Positions 55,068-63,790 of a stretch of DNA of 64,000 nucleotides are shown here, in pieces; positions within the stretch are counted from its first letter, which is position 1, and each line of letters opens with the position of its first letter. Under the pieces are notes generated by a model, which worked only from the letters and a program-made list of their open reading frames with translations, made no database searches and was not told the DNA's origin. Source of the stretch: Saccharopolyspora rhizosphaerae (GTDB lineage Bacteria; Actinomycetota; Actinomycetes; Mycobacteriales; Pseudonocardiaceae); assembly GCF_003931915.1 (NCBI RefSeq), contig NZ_RSAA01000015.1, positions 434,001 to 498,000 on the forward strand. Reading direction: 5' to 3'. Both the position numbers and the translations under genes were made by a program.

Positions 55068-56201
55068 TCACCGCGGCAGCACCGCTGCCACCCGGAAGCC
55101 CCCGTCGGTGGTCGGTCCGACCTCGAGGGAGCCACCGGCGAGCGCGACGCGCTCACGCATCCCGAGCAACCCGTACCCGGGGCCGGGAATCCCCGTCTGC
55201 TCGCTGGGACCGTTGGTGACGGTGAGGGCGAGGTCGTCATCGACCTCGACGACGACGGACACCGGTGCACCCGGGGCGTGCTGCGCCGCGTTCGTCAGCG
55301 CCTCCTGCACGACCCGGTAGGCCGCGCGACCGGTGCTCCCGGAGGTCTCGGGCAGCTCGTCAGGCGTGCTCAGACGCACGTCGGGCCCGGCATCGCGCAC
55401 CAGCTCGGCGATGTCGTCCAAGCTCGGTGCTTCAGGCAGGTCGGACGGGCTCTCCCGCAGCACGCGCAGCATGCCGCGCAGCTCGGTGAGCGCCTTCGCG
55501 CTGTTGTCCCGGATGACCTCCGCGGTGTCGGCCGTGCCCTCGTCCTTCGCGTGCACCGTCAGCGCGCCGGCCTGCAGGGACATGACGCTGGCCCGGTGGG
55601 CGATCACGTCGTGCAGTTCGCGCGCGATCCGCCGCCGTTCCTCGGTGACGGCCCGTTCGGTGAGCAGCGCGCGTTCCCGCTCGGCGCGGTCGATGCGTTC
55701 GCTCGTGGCGGTCATCAGCTCCTGCCGCTGGTGCAACCACAACCCCAGCATCCCCGGCACGGTGTGGAGCGCGGCGTTCACGCCGATGCTCAGCAGGGTC
55801 GGGAACAGCTCGTCGTCGGGGTAGTGGAGCAGGTTCACCACCACGGCGGTCCCGATGAGCGCCACACCCACGACCCACGTCGAGAACGCGGCGCCGTGGC
55901 GGCGCGCGTAGGTGTACAGCGCGACCCAGGACGGTGTCAGGTGGAAGGCGAGCACCATCGCGGCGATCGCGGCCAACGCCGTCACCATCGGGAACCGCCT
56001 GCGCACGAGCAGCGCGAACAGGATCGCGACGTGCAGGACGTGCTCCCACAGCGGTGCCTGGAGGCTGTCGGGAATCCCGCTGAAGAGCAGCGCGACGCCG
56101 ATGTCGATCAGCAGCTGGTGCACCTTGCCGTCCCACCAGGACAGCAGGCGCTCACGGTCGAAGAGGTCGCGCACCCGGCCGACTCTAGCTGCGGCGATCA
56201 C
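55068..56201 (-). CDS. HisKA_3 sensor histidine kinase (second of two)
   Basis: 377 aa, organised like the other kinase: several helices (about 30-150), linker TATSERIDRAERERALLTER, box IARELHDVIAHRASVMSLQAG, N box NAAQHAPGAPV and G region GYGLLGMRERVALAGG. It starts SWWDGKVHQLLIDIGVAL, close to SWWDGSLRSLLFDLAVA in the other, suggesting duplication. GTG at 56201. 97 bp upstream of the ATPase gene on the same strand. Confidence 0.88.
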   Translation of the reverse strand: MIAAARVGRVRDLFDRERLLSWWDGKVHQLLIDIGVALLFSGIPDSLQAPLWEHVLHVAILFALLVRRRFPMVTALAAIAAMVLAFHLTPSWVALYTYARRHGAAFSTWVVGVALIGTAVVVNLLHYPDDELFPTLLSIGVNAALHTVPGMLGLWLHQRQELMTATSERIDRAERERALLTERAVTEERRRIARELHDVIAHRASVMSLQAGALTVHAKDEGTADTAEVIRDNSAKALTELRGMLRVLRESPSDLPEAPSLDDIAELVRDAGPDVRLSTPDELPETSGSTGRAAYRVVQEALTNAAQHAPGAPVSVVVEVDDDLALTVTNGPSEQTGIPGPGYGLLGMRERVALAGGSLEVGPTTDGGFRVAAVLPR

Positions 56202-56338
56202 CCGCCACCTTCGCCGACCGGCCGAGACGCCTACGACTTTCGGCCAAGTTCGGACGAGCGGGTCGAGGGACGTCGCGGCGGTCGTGGACGCCTAGCGTGG
56301 TTGATCAACGACGACGGAACACGGTGAGAGGAAACAAC

Positions 56339-56581
56339 ATGGACTTCGTTCACCACCCGGATCAGCTCCTGTTCGCAGGCGGCCTGGGTGTGGCCGCGCT
56401 GGTGCTGATCGGCTGGCTGGTGCTGTTCGTCTGCGCCGTGGTCAGCGTCCTCGGCTCGCCCTTGTCGCTCGGCATGAAGCTGGTGTGGGTCGTCATCGCC
56501 TTCTCCGCTCCGTTCTTGGGCGTGCTGGCGTGGTTCCTGATCGGGCGGAGCGACGCCTACCGGCGCCGCGCGGCCTGCTGA
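56339..56581 (+). CDS. PLDc_N-domain small membrane protein
   Basis: 80 aa with two transmembrane helices (about 13-38 and 46-68) and the PLDc_N hallmark: LGSPLSLGMKLVWVVIAFSA then PFLGVLAWFLIGR. ATG at 56339 follows AGAGGAA. The only plus-strand gene inside the kinase/ABC group, divergent from the second kinase. Possibly a target of that regulatory system. Confidence 0.82.
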   Translation: MDFVHHPDQLLFAGGLGVAALVLIGWLVLFVCAVVSVLGSPLSLGMKLVWVVIAFSAPFLGVLAWFLIGRSDAYRRRAAC

Positions 56582-56596
56582 GGCGTCGTGGGGAGT

Positions 56597-56760
56597 GCTC
56601 CGCTCAGCGGTGCGGGTGGCAGCAACCCCGGGACGGAAGAGCGCAGCGGCTGCGTTCGCCCACTGAGCACGTCTGCCGCGCGGCGTGCTCGTCACGAAGC
56701 TGCTCAGCGCCTGGCGCGGTGCGGGCTGAGTTCCACACCTCAAGCACCGCTGAGCGGAGC
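56597..56760. repeat. 17-bp perfect inverted repeat enclosing ~130 bp
   Basis: GCTCCGCTCAGCGGTGC (56597-56613) is the exact reverse complement of 56744-56760. Between converging genes. It could form a long cruciform or a two-way terminator. Confidence 0.8.
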
Positions 56761-56778
56761 GGCACGTCCGATCGACTC

Positions 56779-57426
56779 TCAGGCCAGGCCGGCGTCGTGG
56801 GTGATGATGGCGACTTGGGTGCGGTTGACGGCGTCGAGCTTGTGCATGATCCGTCCGATGTGGACCTTCACGGTGGACTGGCTCATGTAGAGGTCGGCGG
56901 CGATCTCGGCGTTGCTCGAACCCTGCGCCACCGCGACGGCCACCTCGCGCTCCCGCGCCGTTAGCTTGTCCACTTTGGATCGTGCGGACTGGGCGGCGCC
57001 GCCGCCGGTGGAGAAGGTCGCCAGCAGCTTGCGGGTGATCCGCGGTGACAGCATCGCCTCGCCGCCGGCGAGGGTGTGCACGGCGGCGACGAGCTCGTGC
57101 GGCCGGGTGTCCTTGAGCAGGAAGCCGGCCGCACCGTGCTGCAACGCCGCGTGCACGTACTCGTCCACGTCGAAGGTGGTCAGCACGCCGACGGCAGGCG
57201 GGTCGGGCAGCGCGGCGAGCCGCTCGGTCACCTCGAGGCCGCCGACCTCGGGCATCTGGATGTCGGTGAGCACGACGTCCGGCGAGAACTTCGCCACGAG
57301 GTCCACGATCCCCACCCCGTTGGCGGCCTCGGCCACCACGGCGATCTCGGGATCGGACTCCAGGATCATCCGGATCCCGGACCGCACGAGGTCCTCGTCG
57401 TCGAGCAGCACAACCTTGACGCTCAC
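56779..57426 (-). CDS. NarL/LuxR-family response regulator
   Basis: 215 aa. The receiver has LLDDEDLVR, phospho-Asp in VVLTDIQMPEVGG, Thr in VLTTFDVDEY and Lys in GFLLKDTRPHELV. The DNA-binding part is LTAREREVAVAVAQGSSNAE then IAADLYMSQSTVKVHIGRIM. It is the only regulator in the ABC/kinase group and must serve one or both kinases. Confidence 0.92.
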   Translation of the reverse strand: MSVKVVLLDDEDLVRSGIRMILESDPEIAVVAEAANGVGIVDLVAKFSPDVVLTDIQMPEVGGLEVTERLAALPDPPAVGVLTTFDVDEYVHAALQHGAAGFLLKDTRPHELVAAVHTLAGGEAMLSPRITRKLLATFSTGGGAAQSARSKVDKLTAREREVAVAVAQGSSNAEIAADLYMSQSTVKVHIGRIMHKLDAVNRTQVAIITHDAGLA

Positions 57427-57526
57427 AGATCACCACACCCGCAGTCGGAAGAGGACAGCCGGAACAACGGTATACCGCGAACGCCGGTCCTCGTGGCGCA
57501 GTTCGGATCTCGGGAAGTTCCGCGGC

Positions 57527-58390
<864 letters not shown>

Positions 58391-58501
58391 CGGCCCTCCT
58401 CGGTGTGAGCAACTGGTTGCACCGCGAGCCTAAGCCTCGCGACCCCCGCACCCCAGGGGCGCACCGACACCAGCACCGCGGGCACCGACTGCCGACACGG
58501 C

Positions 58502-58537
58502 GGGGTGACGACATGTCGCGCGACATGTCGTCACCCC
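58502..58537. repeat. 36-bp perfect palindrome with TCGCGCGA core
   Basis: Left arm GGGGTGACGACATGTCGC is the exact reverse complement of the right arm GCGACATGTCGTCACCCC. It sits in the 307-bp gap between the SDR gene and a hypothetical gene on the opposite strand. Related core and similar distance to the next gene as at 44677-44706. The remainder of the gap shows nothing else. Confidence 0.92.
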
Positions 58538-58697
58538 CGCTCGCGACCGGGCGTGTGGGGGTTCAGGTCTCCGGGTGCGTGATCGGTCGGTGCGGGGGTG
58601 GGGGGCAGGGTGTCCTCGGGGGGTTCCCGGAGGTGTGCGGTTCGTGTCGGTGGGACGTTGGGTGGTGCGATCGGAGCACGAACTCGTGGGGGGACGG

Positions 58698-59048
58698 ATG
58701 TCCGAGGAAGAAGGCCGCGTGCACGAGGTCCGGGTGCGCGGTTTCGGGAGCGTGGACGACGCCGTTGCGGCGCAGGAGGTGGTCGCGCGCCTGCTGTGCC
58801 CGGACGAATCGCACCGGGGTCCATGCGAGATCCCGTGGAGCACCGGCGTCGCTGACGAGCCGGGCACCCCGGGGGGAGCGGTGTTGGTCGTCGGGGTGCT
58901 GACCACGGCTCGACGGGCCGAAGGCCTGCTCGAACGCGTCCTCGACGCGGTCGGTCCCGAGCACGCGGTCGCTCTCGGCGAGGCCGATCCCGAGGACTAC
59001 GCCGAACTCGTCGAACAGCACCGGATCGAAGCCGGCCTGACCAGCTGA
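58698..59048 (+). CDS. Hypothetical protein
   Basis: 116 aa, acidic, no membrane segment. Starts MSEEEGRVHEVRVRGFGSVDD; three cysteine/histidine-containing stretches are absent except LLCPDESHRGPCEIPW. The middle AVLVVGVLTTARRAEGLLERVLDAVGP looks like a strand-helix unit. ATG has GGGGGGA upstream. Family not recognised. Confidence 0.6.
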   Translation: MSEEEGRVHEVRVRGFGSVDDAVAAQEVVARLLCPDESHRGPCEIPWSTGVADEPGTPGGAVLVVGVLTTARRAEGLLERVLDAVGPEHAVALGEADPEDYAELVEQHRIEAGLTS

Positions 59049-59086
59049 GCCGCGAGCCGGGCGGGCCAGCCGTTCTCCGAACCGCC

Positions 59087-59692
59087 TCAGGGCGCGGGAG
59101 GGGCGTGCAGCTGCAAGGCCTGCCGGCGCTGGTGGACCGTGAGGTAGCGCAGGCCTTCGTCGCCCGCGGTGAACTGGCGCCGGGAGCGGCGAGGCAGCCA
59201 GAGCAGCGCTCCTCGACGCAGGTCGACCTCGCCGCGCTCGGTGCCGAGCCGGCCTGAGCCGGACAGCACGTGGACGAGAACGTCGACGTCCGGGCCGGTG
59301 TGGGCGTCGATGGTGCCGCCGGGTGGCAGGGCGATGACGTTGGAGTCCAGGTCGCGGTCGCGGACCGGGAGCTTCCACACGGGGCCGGTGGTGTCCGAAC
59401 CGGCGGCGCCGTCCGCGACGTCGTCGGTGTTGACGAGCACCCGGGGGAGCGGTGTGGTGGTCAGCTTGGTGATGCGCACGCGCCAGGCCTCGGGGCCGCG
59501 CGAGAGGTGCTCCCAGTCGTGGCTGCCCGGGTGTTCCTCCTCCAACGCCGCGCGCACGCCCTGGGGATCGCGGTCGTCGACCACGACCAGCGAACCCCCT
59601 ACTGGCAGGTCGGCGTATCCGGCGAGGACCGTCGGGCGCTTCTCGGGCTCGGCCAGCGACCGCAGGTCCCACTCGCGCTCCTGGTCGGCCAT
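59087..59692 (-). CDS. DUF2249 plus cupin fusion protein
   Basis: 201 aa. The N-terminal half resembles DUF2249 (RPTVLAGYADLPVGGSLVVV, DDRDP, HPGSHDWEHLSRGPEAWRVRI). The C-terminal half is a cupin (VIALPPGGTIDAHTGPDVDV then HVLSGSGRLGTERGEVDL). DUF2249 occurs near nitric-oxide and denitrification genes in other bacteria; that role is not shown here. ATG at 59692. Divergent from a membrane protein and another cupin. Confidence 0.75.
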   Translation of the reverse strand: MADQEREWDLRSLAEPEKRPTVLAGYADLPVGGSLVVVDDRDPQGVRAALEEEHPGSHDWEHLSRGPEAWRVRITKLTTTPLPRVLVNTDDVADGAAGSDTTGPVWKLPVRDRDLDSNVIALPPGGTIDAHTGPDVDVLVHVLSGSGRLGTERGEVDLRRGALLWLPRRSRRQFTAGDEGLRYLTVHQRRQALQLHAPPAP

Positions 59693-59724
59693 GGCGCAGC
59701 ACTCTCCCGTCACGAAGTTCCTCT

Positions 59725-59755
59725 CACGTGCAACCACGTGCGATCATCCCACGTG
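59725..59755. promoter_or_regulatory. Three CACGTG boxes in a divergent promoter gap
   Basis: CACGTG at 59725-59730, 59735-59740 and 59750-59755, the first two exactly 10 bp (one helical turn) apart. The gap separates the DUF2249-cupin gene from the membrane-protein gene. Confidence 0.5.
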
Positions 59756-59825
59756 ACGTGCGCAGCAGGGCAGCCGTGGAGGGGTCCCTCGGTGCCCTGC
59801 CCACCAGTCCGGTGCGGGAGGTGAC

Positions 59826-60251
59826 GTGGACGCTCCGACCGCGGTGCTCGTGGCGGTCAGCCTGGTGTGGCTGGGCATGGTCCTGGCCATCTCGTTCCTC
59901 GAAGCCCCGCTCAAGTTCCGCGCGCCGAACGTGACGCCGCAGATCGGGCTGGGCATCGGGCGCCTCGTCTTCCGCGCGCTCAACGCCGCCGAGGTCCTCT
60001 TCGCCGTGGTCGCCCTCGTGGCGCTCGTGCTGTTTCCCCCGACGGGGCGCATCATCACATCTGTGCTGGTCGCCGTCGGGACGCTGCTGGTGCAGCTGGT
60101 CGCGGTCCGCCCGCGCCTGTCCCGGCGCTCCGACGCCGTCCTGGCGGGCCGGGACGCCCCGCGCTCACGCGCGCACCACGCCTACATCGCCCTGGAGGTC
60201 GCCAAGGTCGCAGCTCTCGTGCTCACCGGCACCTGGCTGCTCTCCGCTTGA
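59826..60251 (+). CDS. Four-helix membrane protein
   Basis: 141 aa with four predicted helices (about 5-25, 50-72, 77-94, 120-139). The conserved-looking first loop SFLEAPLKFRAPNVTPQIGL and inner-loop histidines (RSRAHHAYIALEV) recall small haem-copper-associated or DUF4149-like proteins, but I cannot assign the family firmly. GTG at 59826 with GGGAGG upstream. 40 bp before a cupin gene on the same strand. Confidence 0.7.
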   Translation: MDAPTAVLVAVSLVWLGMVLAISFLEAPLKFRAPNVTPQIGLGIGRLVFRALNAAEVLFAVVALVALVLFPPTGRIITSVLVAVGTLLVQLVAVRPRLSRRSDAVLAGRDAPRSRAHHAYIALEVAKVAALVLTGTWLLSA

Positions 60252-60291
60252 ACCGGCACCGCCCGGTGCCCTTCCGCAGGAGGTCACGCCC

Positions 60292-60621
60292 GTGGAACCC
60301 GTGTCACTGACCGCGGTGGCCGACGAACAGCTCGCCGCCGCCAGGCAGGCGTCCAGCGGACGCGCGGCCCGCACCCTCCACGGTGGACAGGGCGCGCGCC
60401 TGCGCCAGGCCGTTCTGGCGCTGCTCGCCGGTCAGGAACTGGCCGAGCACGAGAACCCGGGGGAGGCCACGCTGCACGTCCTGCGCGGCCGGATCCGGCT
60501 GCGCACCGCCACCGAGACCTGCGACGCAGCGGCGGGCGACCACGTCGTCATCCCTCCCGCGCGGCACGCCGTGGAAGCGCTCGACGACGCAGCCGTCCTG
60601 CTGACCGCTCTGGTGCGGTAG
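60292..60621 (+). CDS. Small cupin-fold protein
   Basis: 109 aa forming one cupin barrel: LLAGQELAEHENPGEATLHV then LRGRIRLRTATETCDAAAGD, HVVIPPARHAVEALDDAAVL. Metal-site His and Glu appear in AEHENPGEAT. GTG start with AGGAGG upstream. Operonic with the membrane protein; role unknown. Confidence 0.8.
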   Translation: MEPVSLTAVADEQLAAARQASSGRAARTLHGGQGARLRQAVLALLAGQELAEHENPGEATLHVLRGRIRLRTATETCDAAAGDHVVIPPARHAVEALDDAAVLLTALVR

Positions 60622-60754
60622 TCCGGCCAACCTGCGCGCCGAACGCGAAGACCGCGGACGTCCTGCGGAGCACCGGTGGGAGACGCAGGCTGGGAACGAG
60701 GGCGGGCACGAGGTGGCTCGCGCGTCCCGCGAACCCACCTCACCCCGAAGGCAG

Positions 60755-60828
60755 TGGGGCCGGAGGGACTCGAACCCTCACTGTCTAGGACCTAAACCTA
60801 GTGCCTCTGCCAATTGGGCTACGGCCCC
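60755..60828 (-). tRNA. tRNA with UAG anticodon (Leu codon CUA), short variable arm
   Basis: 74-nt cloverleaf on the minus strand: 7-bp acceptor GGGGCCG/CGGCCCC, discriminator A, D arm, anticodon stem CTAGG/CCTAG with loop TTTAGGT (anticodon TAG), 5-nt variable region ACAGT, T arm GAGGG TTCGAGT CCCTC. CCA is not encoded. By anticodon this is tRNA-Leu, yet canonical Leu tRNAs have a long variable arm, so identity deserves a check. Confidence 0.9.
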
Positions 60829-60972
60829 TCGGTGAGCACAGCGTAGCGCGTGTGTCGATCATGTTCTCCGGGGTGGGTGAGGACCCGAGCAGGGGACATG
60901 GGCGCGGCTGGTGCGGCGTTTGATCCACCGTGAACTACGGTGTTGGCAGCCAGGTGAACGTGAGGAGGACAC

Positions 60973-61194
60973 GTGGCCCGTGATCAAGATGCCATCGAGC
61001 GTGACATCGAGCAGGCGCGTGACGCGCTGGCCGACACGCTGGACAGGCTGAGCGCTCAGGCGAACCCGCAGCGGTTCGTCGACGCCGGCAAGGCCAGCGT
61101 CAAGGAGAAGCTGGACGACCCCAAGGTGCGCTACGCGCTGATCGGAGTCGGCGTACTGGTCACCGCGGTGGTCGTGCGCAAGCTGTTCAAGTGA
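60973..61194 (+). CDS. DUF3618 small membrane-anchored protein
   Basis: 73 aa: N-terminal amphipathic helix QDAIERDIEQARDALADTLD followed by RLSAQANPQ, the DUF3618 pattern, then one C-terminal helix YALIGVGVLVTAVVV and a basic end. GTG start after GAGGAGG. Common in actinobacteria; function unknown. Confidence 0.87.
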   Translation: MARDQDAIERDIEQARDALADTLDRLSAQANPQRFVDAGKASVKEKLDDPKVRYALIGVGVLVTAVVVRKLFK

Positions 61195-61246
61195 GGTGCC
61201 GGCTGTTCTGGGGTCTCGGACCTGACCCCAGAACACCGGGACCGGC

Positions 61247-61957
61247 TCAACCCGCCTCGACCGCGTCGCCCGCGCTGACCGTGCCCGGTCGAGCCACCCG
61301 CATGATCACGCCGAACTTGTTCTCGTGGCGTTCGATCAGGTGCGCCTGCAGTTCCCGCCAGCGCTCGCGTCCTTCCGCGTCCCAGCTCGGCACCGCGCAG
61401 CGGATGCACGGGCCGGCGTGCTCGCCGGTCACGGTCAGCTCCACCTCGCCCGCGGTGATCGTCGCGCCCGGTTCCCAGTCCTGCTCGGCGAACGGCGGCA
61501 GGTCCGCGTCGAGGTGCAGGTTCGTGCGAAAGCGGCGGAGGTCGACCTCGGCGTCCAGCTCCTCGCAGAGGCCTCGTCGCGAGGACTCGAAGGTCACCAG
61601 CACCGTCGGACCCCGGTCCTGCTGACCGTCGGCGGCGTTCAAGCGCACCGGGATCTCCAGCGACCGCTCCAGGGCGTCCACCAGCTCCGGGTCCTCCCAG
61701 GAGAAGCGCTGGTCACCAGGGCCTTTCAGGGTCGGGGCCGCAGCGGGGTCGACGACGTCGCCGTAGGTCGCCGACCAGGCCAGCAGGGCTTGGTTCTGCC
61801 GGACGGTGAGGACGTTGCCGGCGCGGTTCGGCCGCTCGTCGAGCAGTGCGTAGGCGCGGTCGCCCGCCATGCCGCGCTCGTCGAAGCGGGCGGCGGCGAC
61901 CTGCTCGCCGCGCAGCGACTTCACCGGCCAGCGGTTGAGCTCGAGGACCTGGGACAC
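61247..61957 (-). CDS. MOSC-domain protein (YcbX/MOCO-sulfurase C-terminal-like)
   Basis: 236 aa. The N-terminal beta-barrel part is ELNRWPVKSLRGEQVAAARF and GMAGDRAYALLD; the MOSC part has RRFRTNLHLDADLPPFAEQD and the conserved Cys in GPCIRCAVPSWD. Such proteins bind molybdenum cofactor and reduce N-hydroxylated compounds. GTG at 61957 follows GGAGG by 7 bases; a start at 61990 is possible. Confidence 0.88.
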   Translation of the reverse strand: MSQVLELNRWPVKSLRGEQVAAARFDERGMAGDRAYALLDERPNRAGNVLTVRQNQALLAWSATYGDVVDPAAAPTLKGPGDQRFSWEDPELVDALERSLEIPVRLNAADGQQDRGPTVLVTFESSRRGLCEELDAEVDLRRFRTNLHLDADLPPFAEQDWEPGATITAGEVELTVTGEHAGPCIRCAVPSWDAEGRERWRELQAHLIERHENKFGVIMRVARPGTVSAGDAVEAG

Positions 61958-62011
61958 GAACCGACCTCCGATCACCTGGGGTGATGTCACCCTAACGCGT
62001 GGAACGGACGA

Positions 62012-62665
62012 TCAGCGCTTGAGCAGCGGCAGCAGCGCCTCGTTGAGCAGGCGGTCGACGAAACCGGTGTCCAGCGGTTCGTCGGCGAGCATCAGCCGGT
62101 AGATCAGGCCCGCGCCGGCCAGCTCGCCGACCGTGTCGATCGGGGCGTCGGGACTGATCTCGCCGCGCCGCACGCCGCGCTCCATGATGCGCCGCAGCAC
62201 GTCGCGCTGGGGCAGCAGGAAGGACTCGCGGAACTTCACCGCCAGCTCCGGCTCGTGCGGGAGCTCGCCGACCAGCGCCTGCGCGGCCTTGCCGACCGGC
62301 CCGGTCAGCAGCGTGGCGAACGCGCGCAGGAACTCGCCGAGGTCCTCGGCGACGGAGCCGAGGTCGGGTTCGGGGATCCGGCGCTGGACCAGTTCGTTGC
62401 AGGTGTCGATGACCAGGTCGAGCTTGGAGTCCCAGCGCCGGTAGATCGTGGCCTTGCCCGCGCGCGCCTGGGCGGCGACCGCGTCCATGGTCAGGGCCCG
62501 GTACCCGACCTGGGCGAGCACCTCCATGGCGGCCTGGCGCAGCGCAGCATCGCGGGAGGCGTCCCGCGGGCGTCCCCGGCCGGCGGGCGGCCTGCTCGGT
62601 TCGAGGCTGGCCACCGCTGCTTCCTCCTGGGGTGCACGACTGGTCGGCGCGTTCACGCCCGACAT
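62012..62665 (-). CDS. TetR-family regulator
   Basis: 217 aa with a disordered, Pro/Arg-rich N-terminus. DNA-binding part is LRQAAMEVLAQVGYRALTMD then AVAAQARAGKATIYRRWDSK; the C-terminal part is the TetR_C_16-like effector domain (FATLLTGPVGKAAQALVGEL). Start ATG at 62665 is uncertain; an in-frame start at 62698 exists. No operator or divergent partner is evident. Confidence 0.88.
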   Translation of the reverse strand: MSGVNAPTSRAPQEEAAVASLEPSRPPAGRGRPRDASRDAALRQAAMEVLAQVGYRALTMDAVAAQARAGKATIYRRWDSKLDLVIDTCNELVQRRIPEPDLGSVAEDLGEFLRAFATLLTGPVGKAAQALVGELPHEPELAVKFRESFLLPQRDVLRRIMERGVRRGEISPDAPIDTVGELAGAGLIYRLMLADEPLDTGFVDRLLNEALLPLLKR

Positions 62666-62751
62666 CCTAAGGTCCCGGAGGGTTCCTCCACTGTGCACGT
62701 GAGCGGTGGGTCGCGAAGAGTCACCGAGCAGTGGACCCCTCGCGGCCGGGT

Positions 62752-63054
62752 CTACTGCGCAGCCGGGGCGTGGGCCGCGGCAGCGCGCGCTGCGTGCTGG
62801 GTCGCTTCGTCCGACAGGCCGTGCCGGGCCTGCAGGTAGGCGGTGGTGAAGGCGAAACCGTCGCCGTCGAGCAGGTGGATCACCACGCGGCCGGACTTGC
62901 CGGACGAGAGCTGCTCGATGAGCTGCTCGGCCTGGTCCCGGGCGGCGATCAGGCCGGGCGCACGCGCGGTCTTCTGGTCGTCACCGTCCGTGACGGTGAT
63001 CTGCCAGTCCTCGCCCTGGGGTACGTAGTTCGCGGTGATGTGCCCGCCAGCCAT
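62752..63054 (-). CDS. Hypothetical small protein (HicB-like N-terminal half?)
   Basis: 100 aa. The N-terminal part, WQITVTDGDDQKTARAPGLI then AARDQAEQLIEQL, has the strand-strand-strand-helix order of HicB-type folds but no DNA-binding tail and no HicA neighbour; VVIHLLDGDGFAFTTAYLQA follows. ATG at 63054 with GGAGG upstream. Family not firmly recognised. Confidence 0.65.
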   Translation of the reverse strand: MAGGHITANYVPQGEDWQITVTDGDDQKTARAPGLIAARDQAEQLIEQLSSGKSGRVVIHLLDGDGFAFTTAYLQARHGLSDEATQHAARAAAAHAPAAQ

Positions 63055-63158
63055 GAATGCCTCCGCTCTCCCACTTCGCTCGGGCGTTCGAGCTCTTGAC
63101 CGGAAGACAATGCTAGGCGCACCGGCTCTCAGCAGCACCTCTCGGTCGCCCTGGCACT

Positions 63159-63737
63159 CTACGTGCCGAGCCTGTCCAGGTCCTCGGGACGGTCAACATC
63201 GAAGCCGTCCGATACGTCGTCACAGGACACCATCGTTACGGTGCGTTGCTTCAAGTACTCGCGTGCGCCTGCGTCACCCGTCGCCGAGGCGGCTGCACCG
63301 CTCCAGTGCTCCCTGCCCAGCAACACGGGGTGACTGCGGCGGCCCCCGTGCGCAGCGGCCGCGAGGACGTCCGGGGCCGTCAGCTCGGCGACGCGGCGGA
63401 CGGCTTCCGGGCCGATGCCCGGCATGTCGACCGGGAGCACGAGCGCGGCCGGGGCCTCGGAACCGCGCAGGGCGTCCAGCGCGGTGCGCAGGGAGGACCC
63501 CATGCCGGTCGGCCAGTCCGGGTTGACCACCGTGGTCACGCCCCGCAGTTCTGCGCGCTGGCGGACCTCGTCGGCGGCGGCGCCGAGGACGACCACGACC
63601 GGATCGCACCCGGCATCGGCGAGGACCTCCGCCGCGCGGTCGACGAGCAGCCGCCCTCGGTGCTCGACGAGGGCCTTCGGCTTGCCGAAACGGCGGCCCG
63701 CACCCGCGGCGAGGACCACTCCTGCTGGGGTCTTCAC
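63159..63737 (-). CDS. MobA-like nucleotidyltransferase (MocA type)
   Basis: 192 aa. Nucleotide-binding VVLAAGAGRRFGKPKALVE, then NPDWPTGMGSSLRTAL, LPVDMPGIGPEAV and HPVLLGREHW are typical of molybdenum-cofactor cytidylyl- or guanylyltransferases that load MCD for hydroxylases. It may serve the hydroxylase at 45995-49559 although 14 kb away. Confidence 0.87.
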   Translation of the reverse strand: MKTPAGVVLAAGAGRRFGKPKALVEHRGRLLVDRAAEVLADAGCDPVVVVLGAAADEVRQRAELRGVTTVVNPDWPTGMGSSLRTALDALRGSEAPAALVLPVDMPGIGPEAVRRVAELTAPDVLAAAAHGGRRSHPVLLGREHWSGAAASATGDAGAREYLKQRTVTMVSCDDVSDGFDVDRPEDLDRLGT

Positions 63738-63790
63738 GGTTCCGACCGTACTGGCCCGGGGACTCCGCGTGACGTCCCCGGGCCGTCGGA

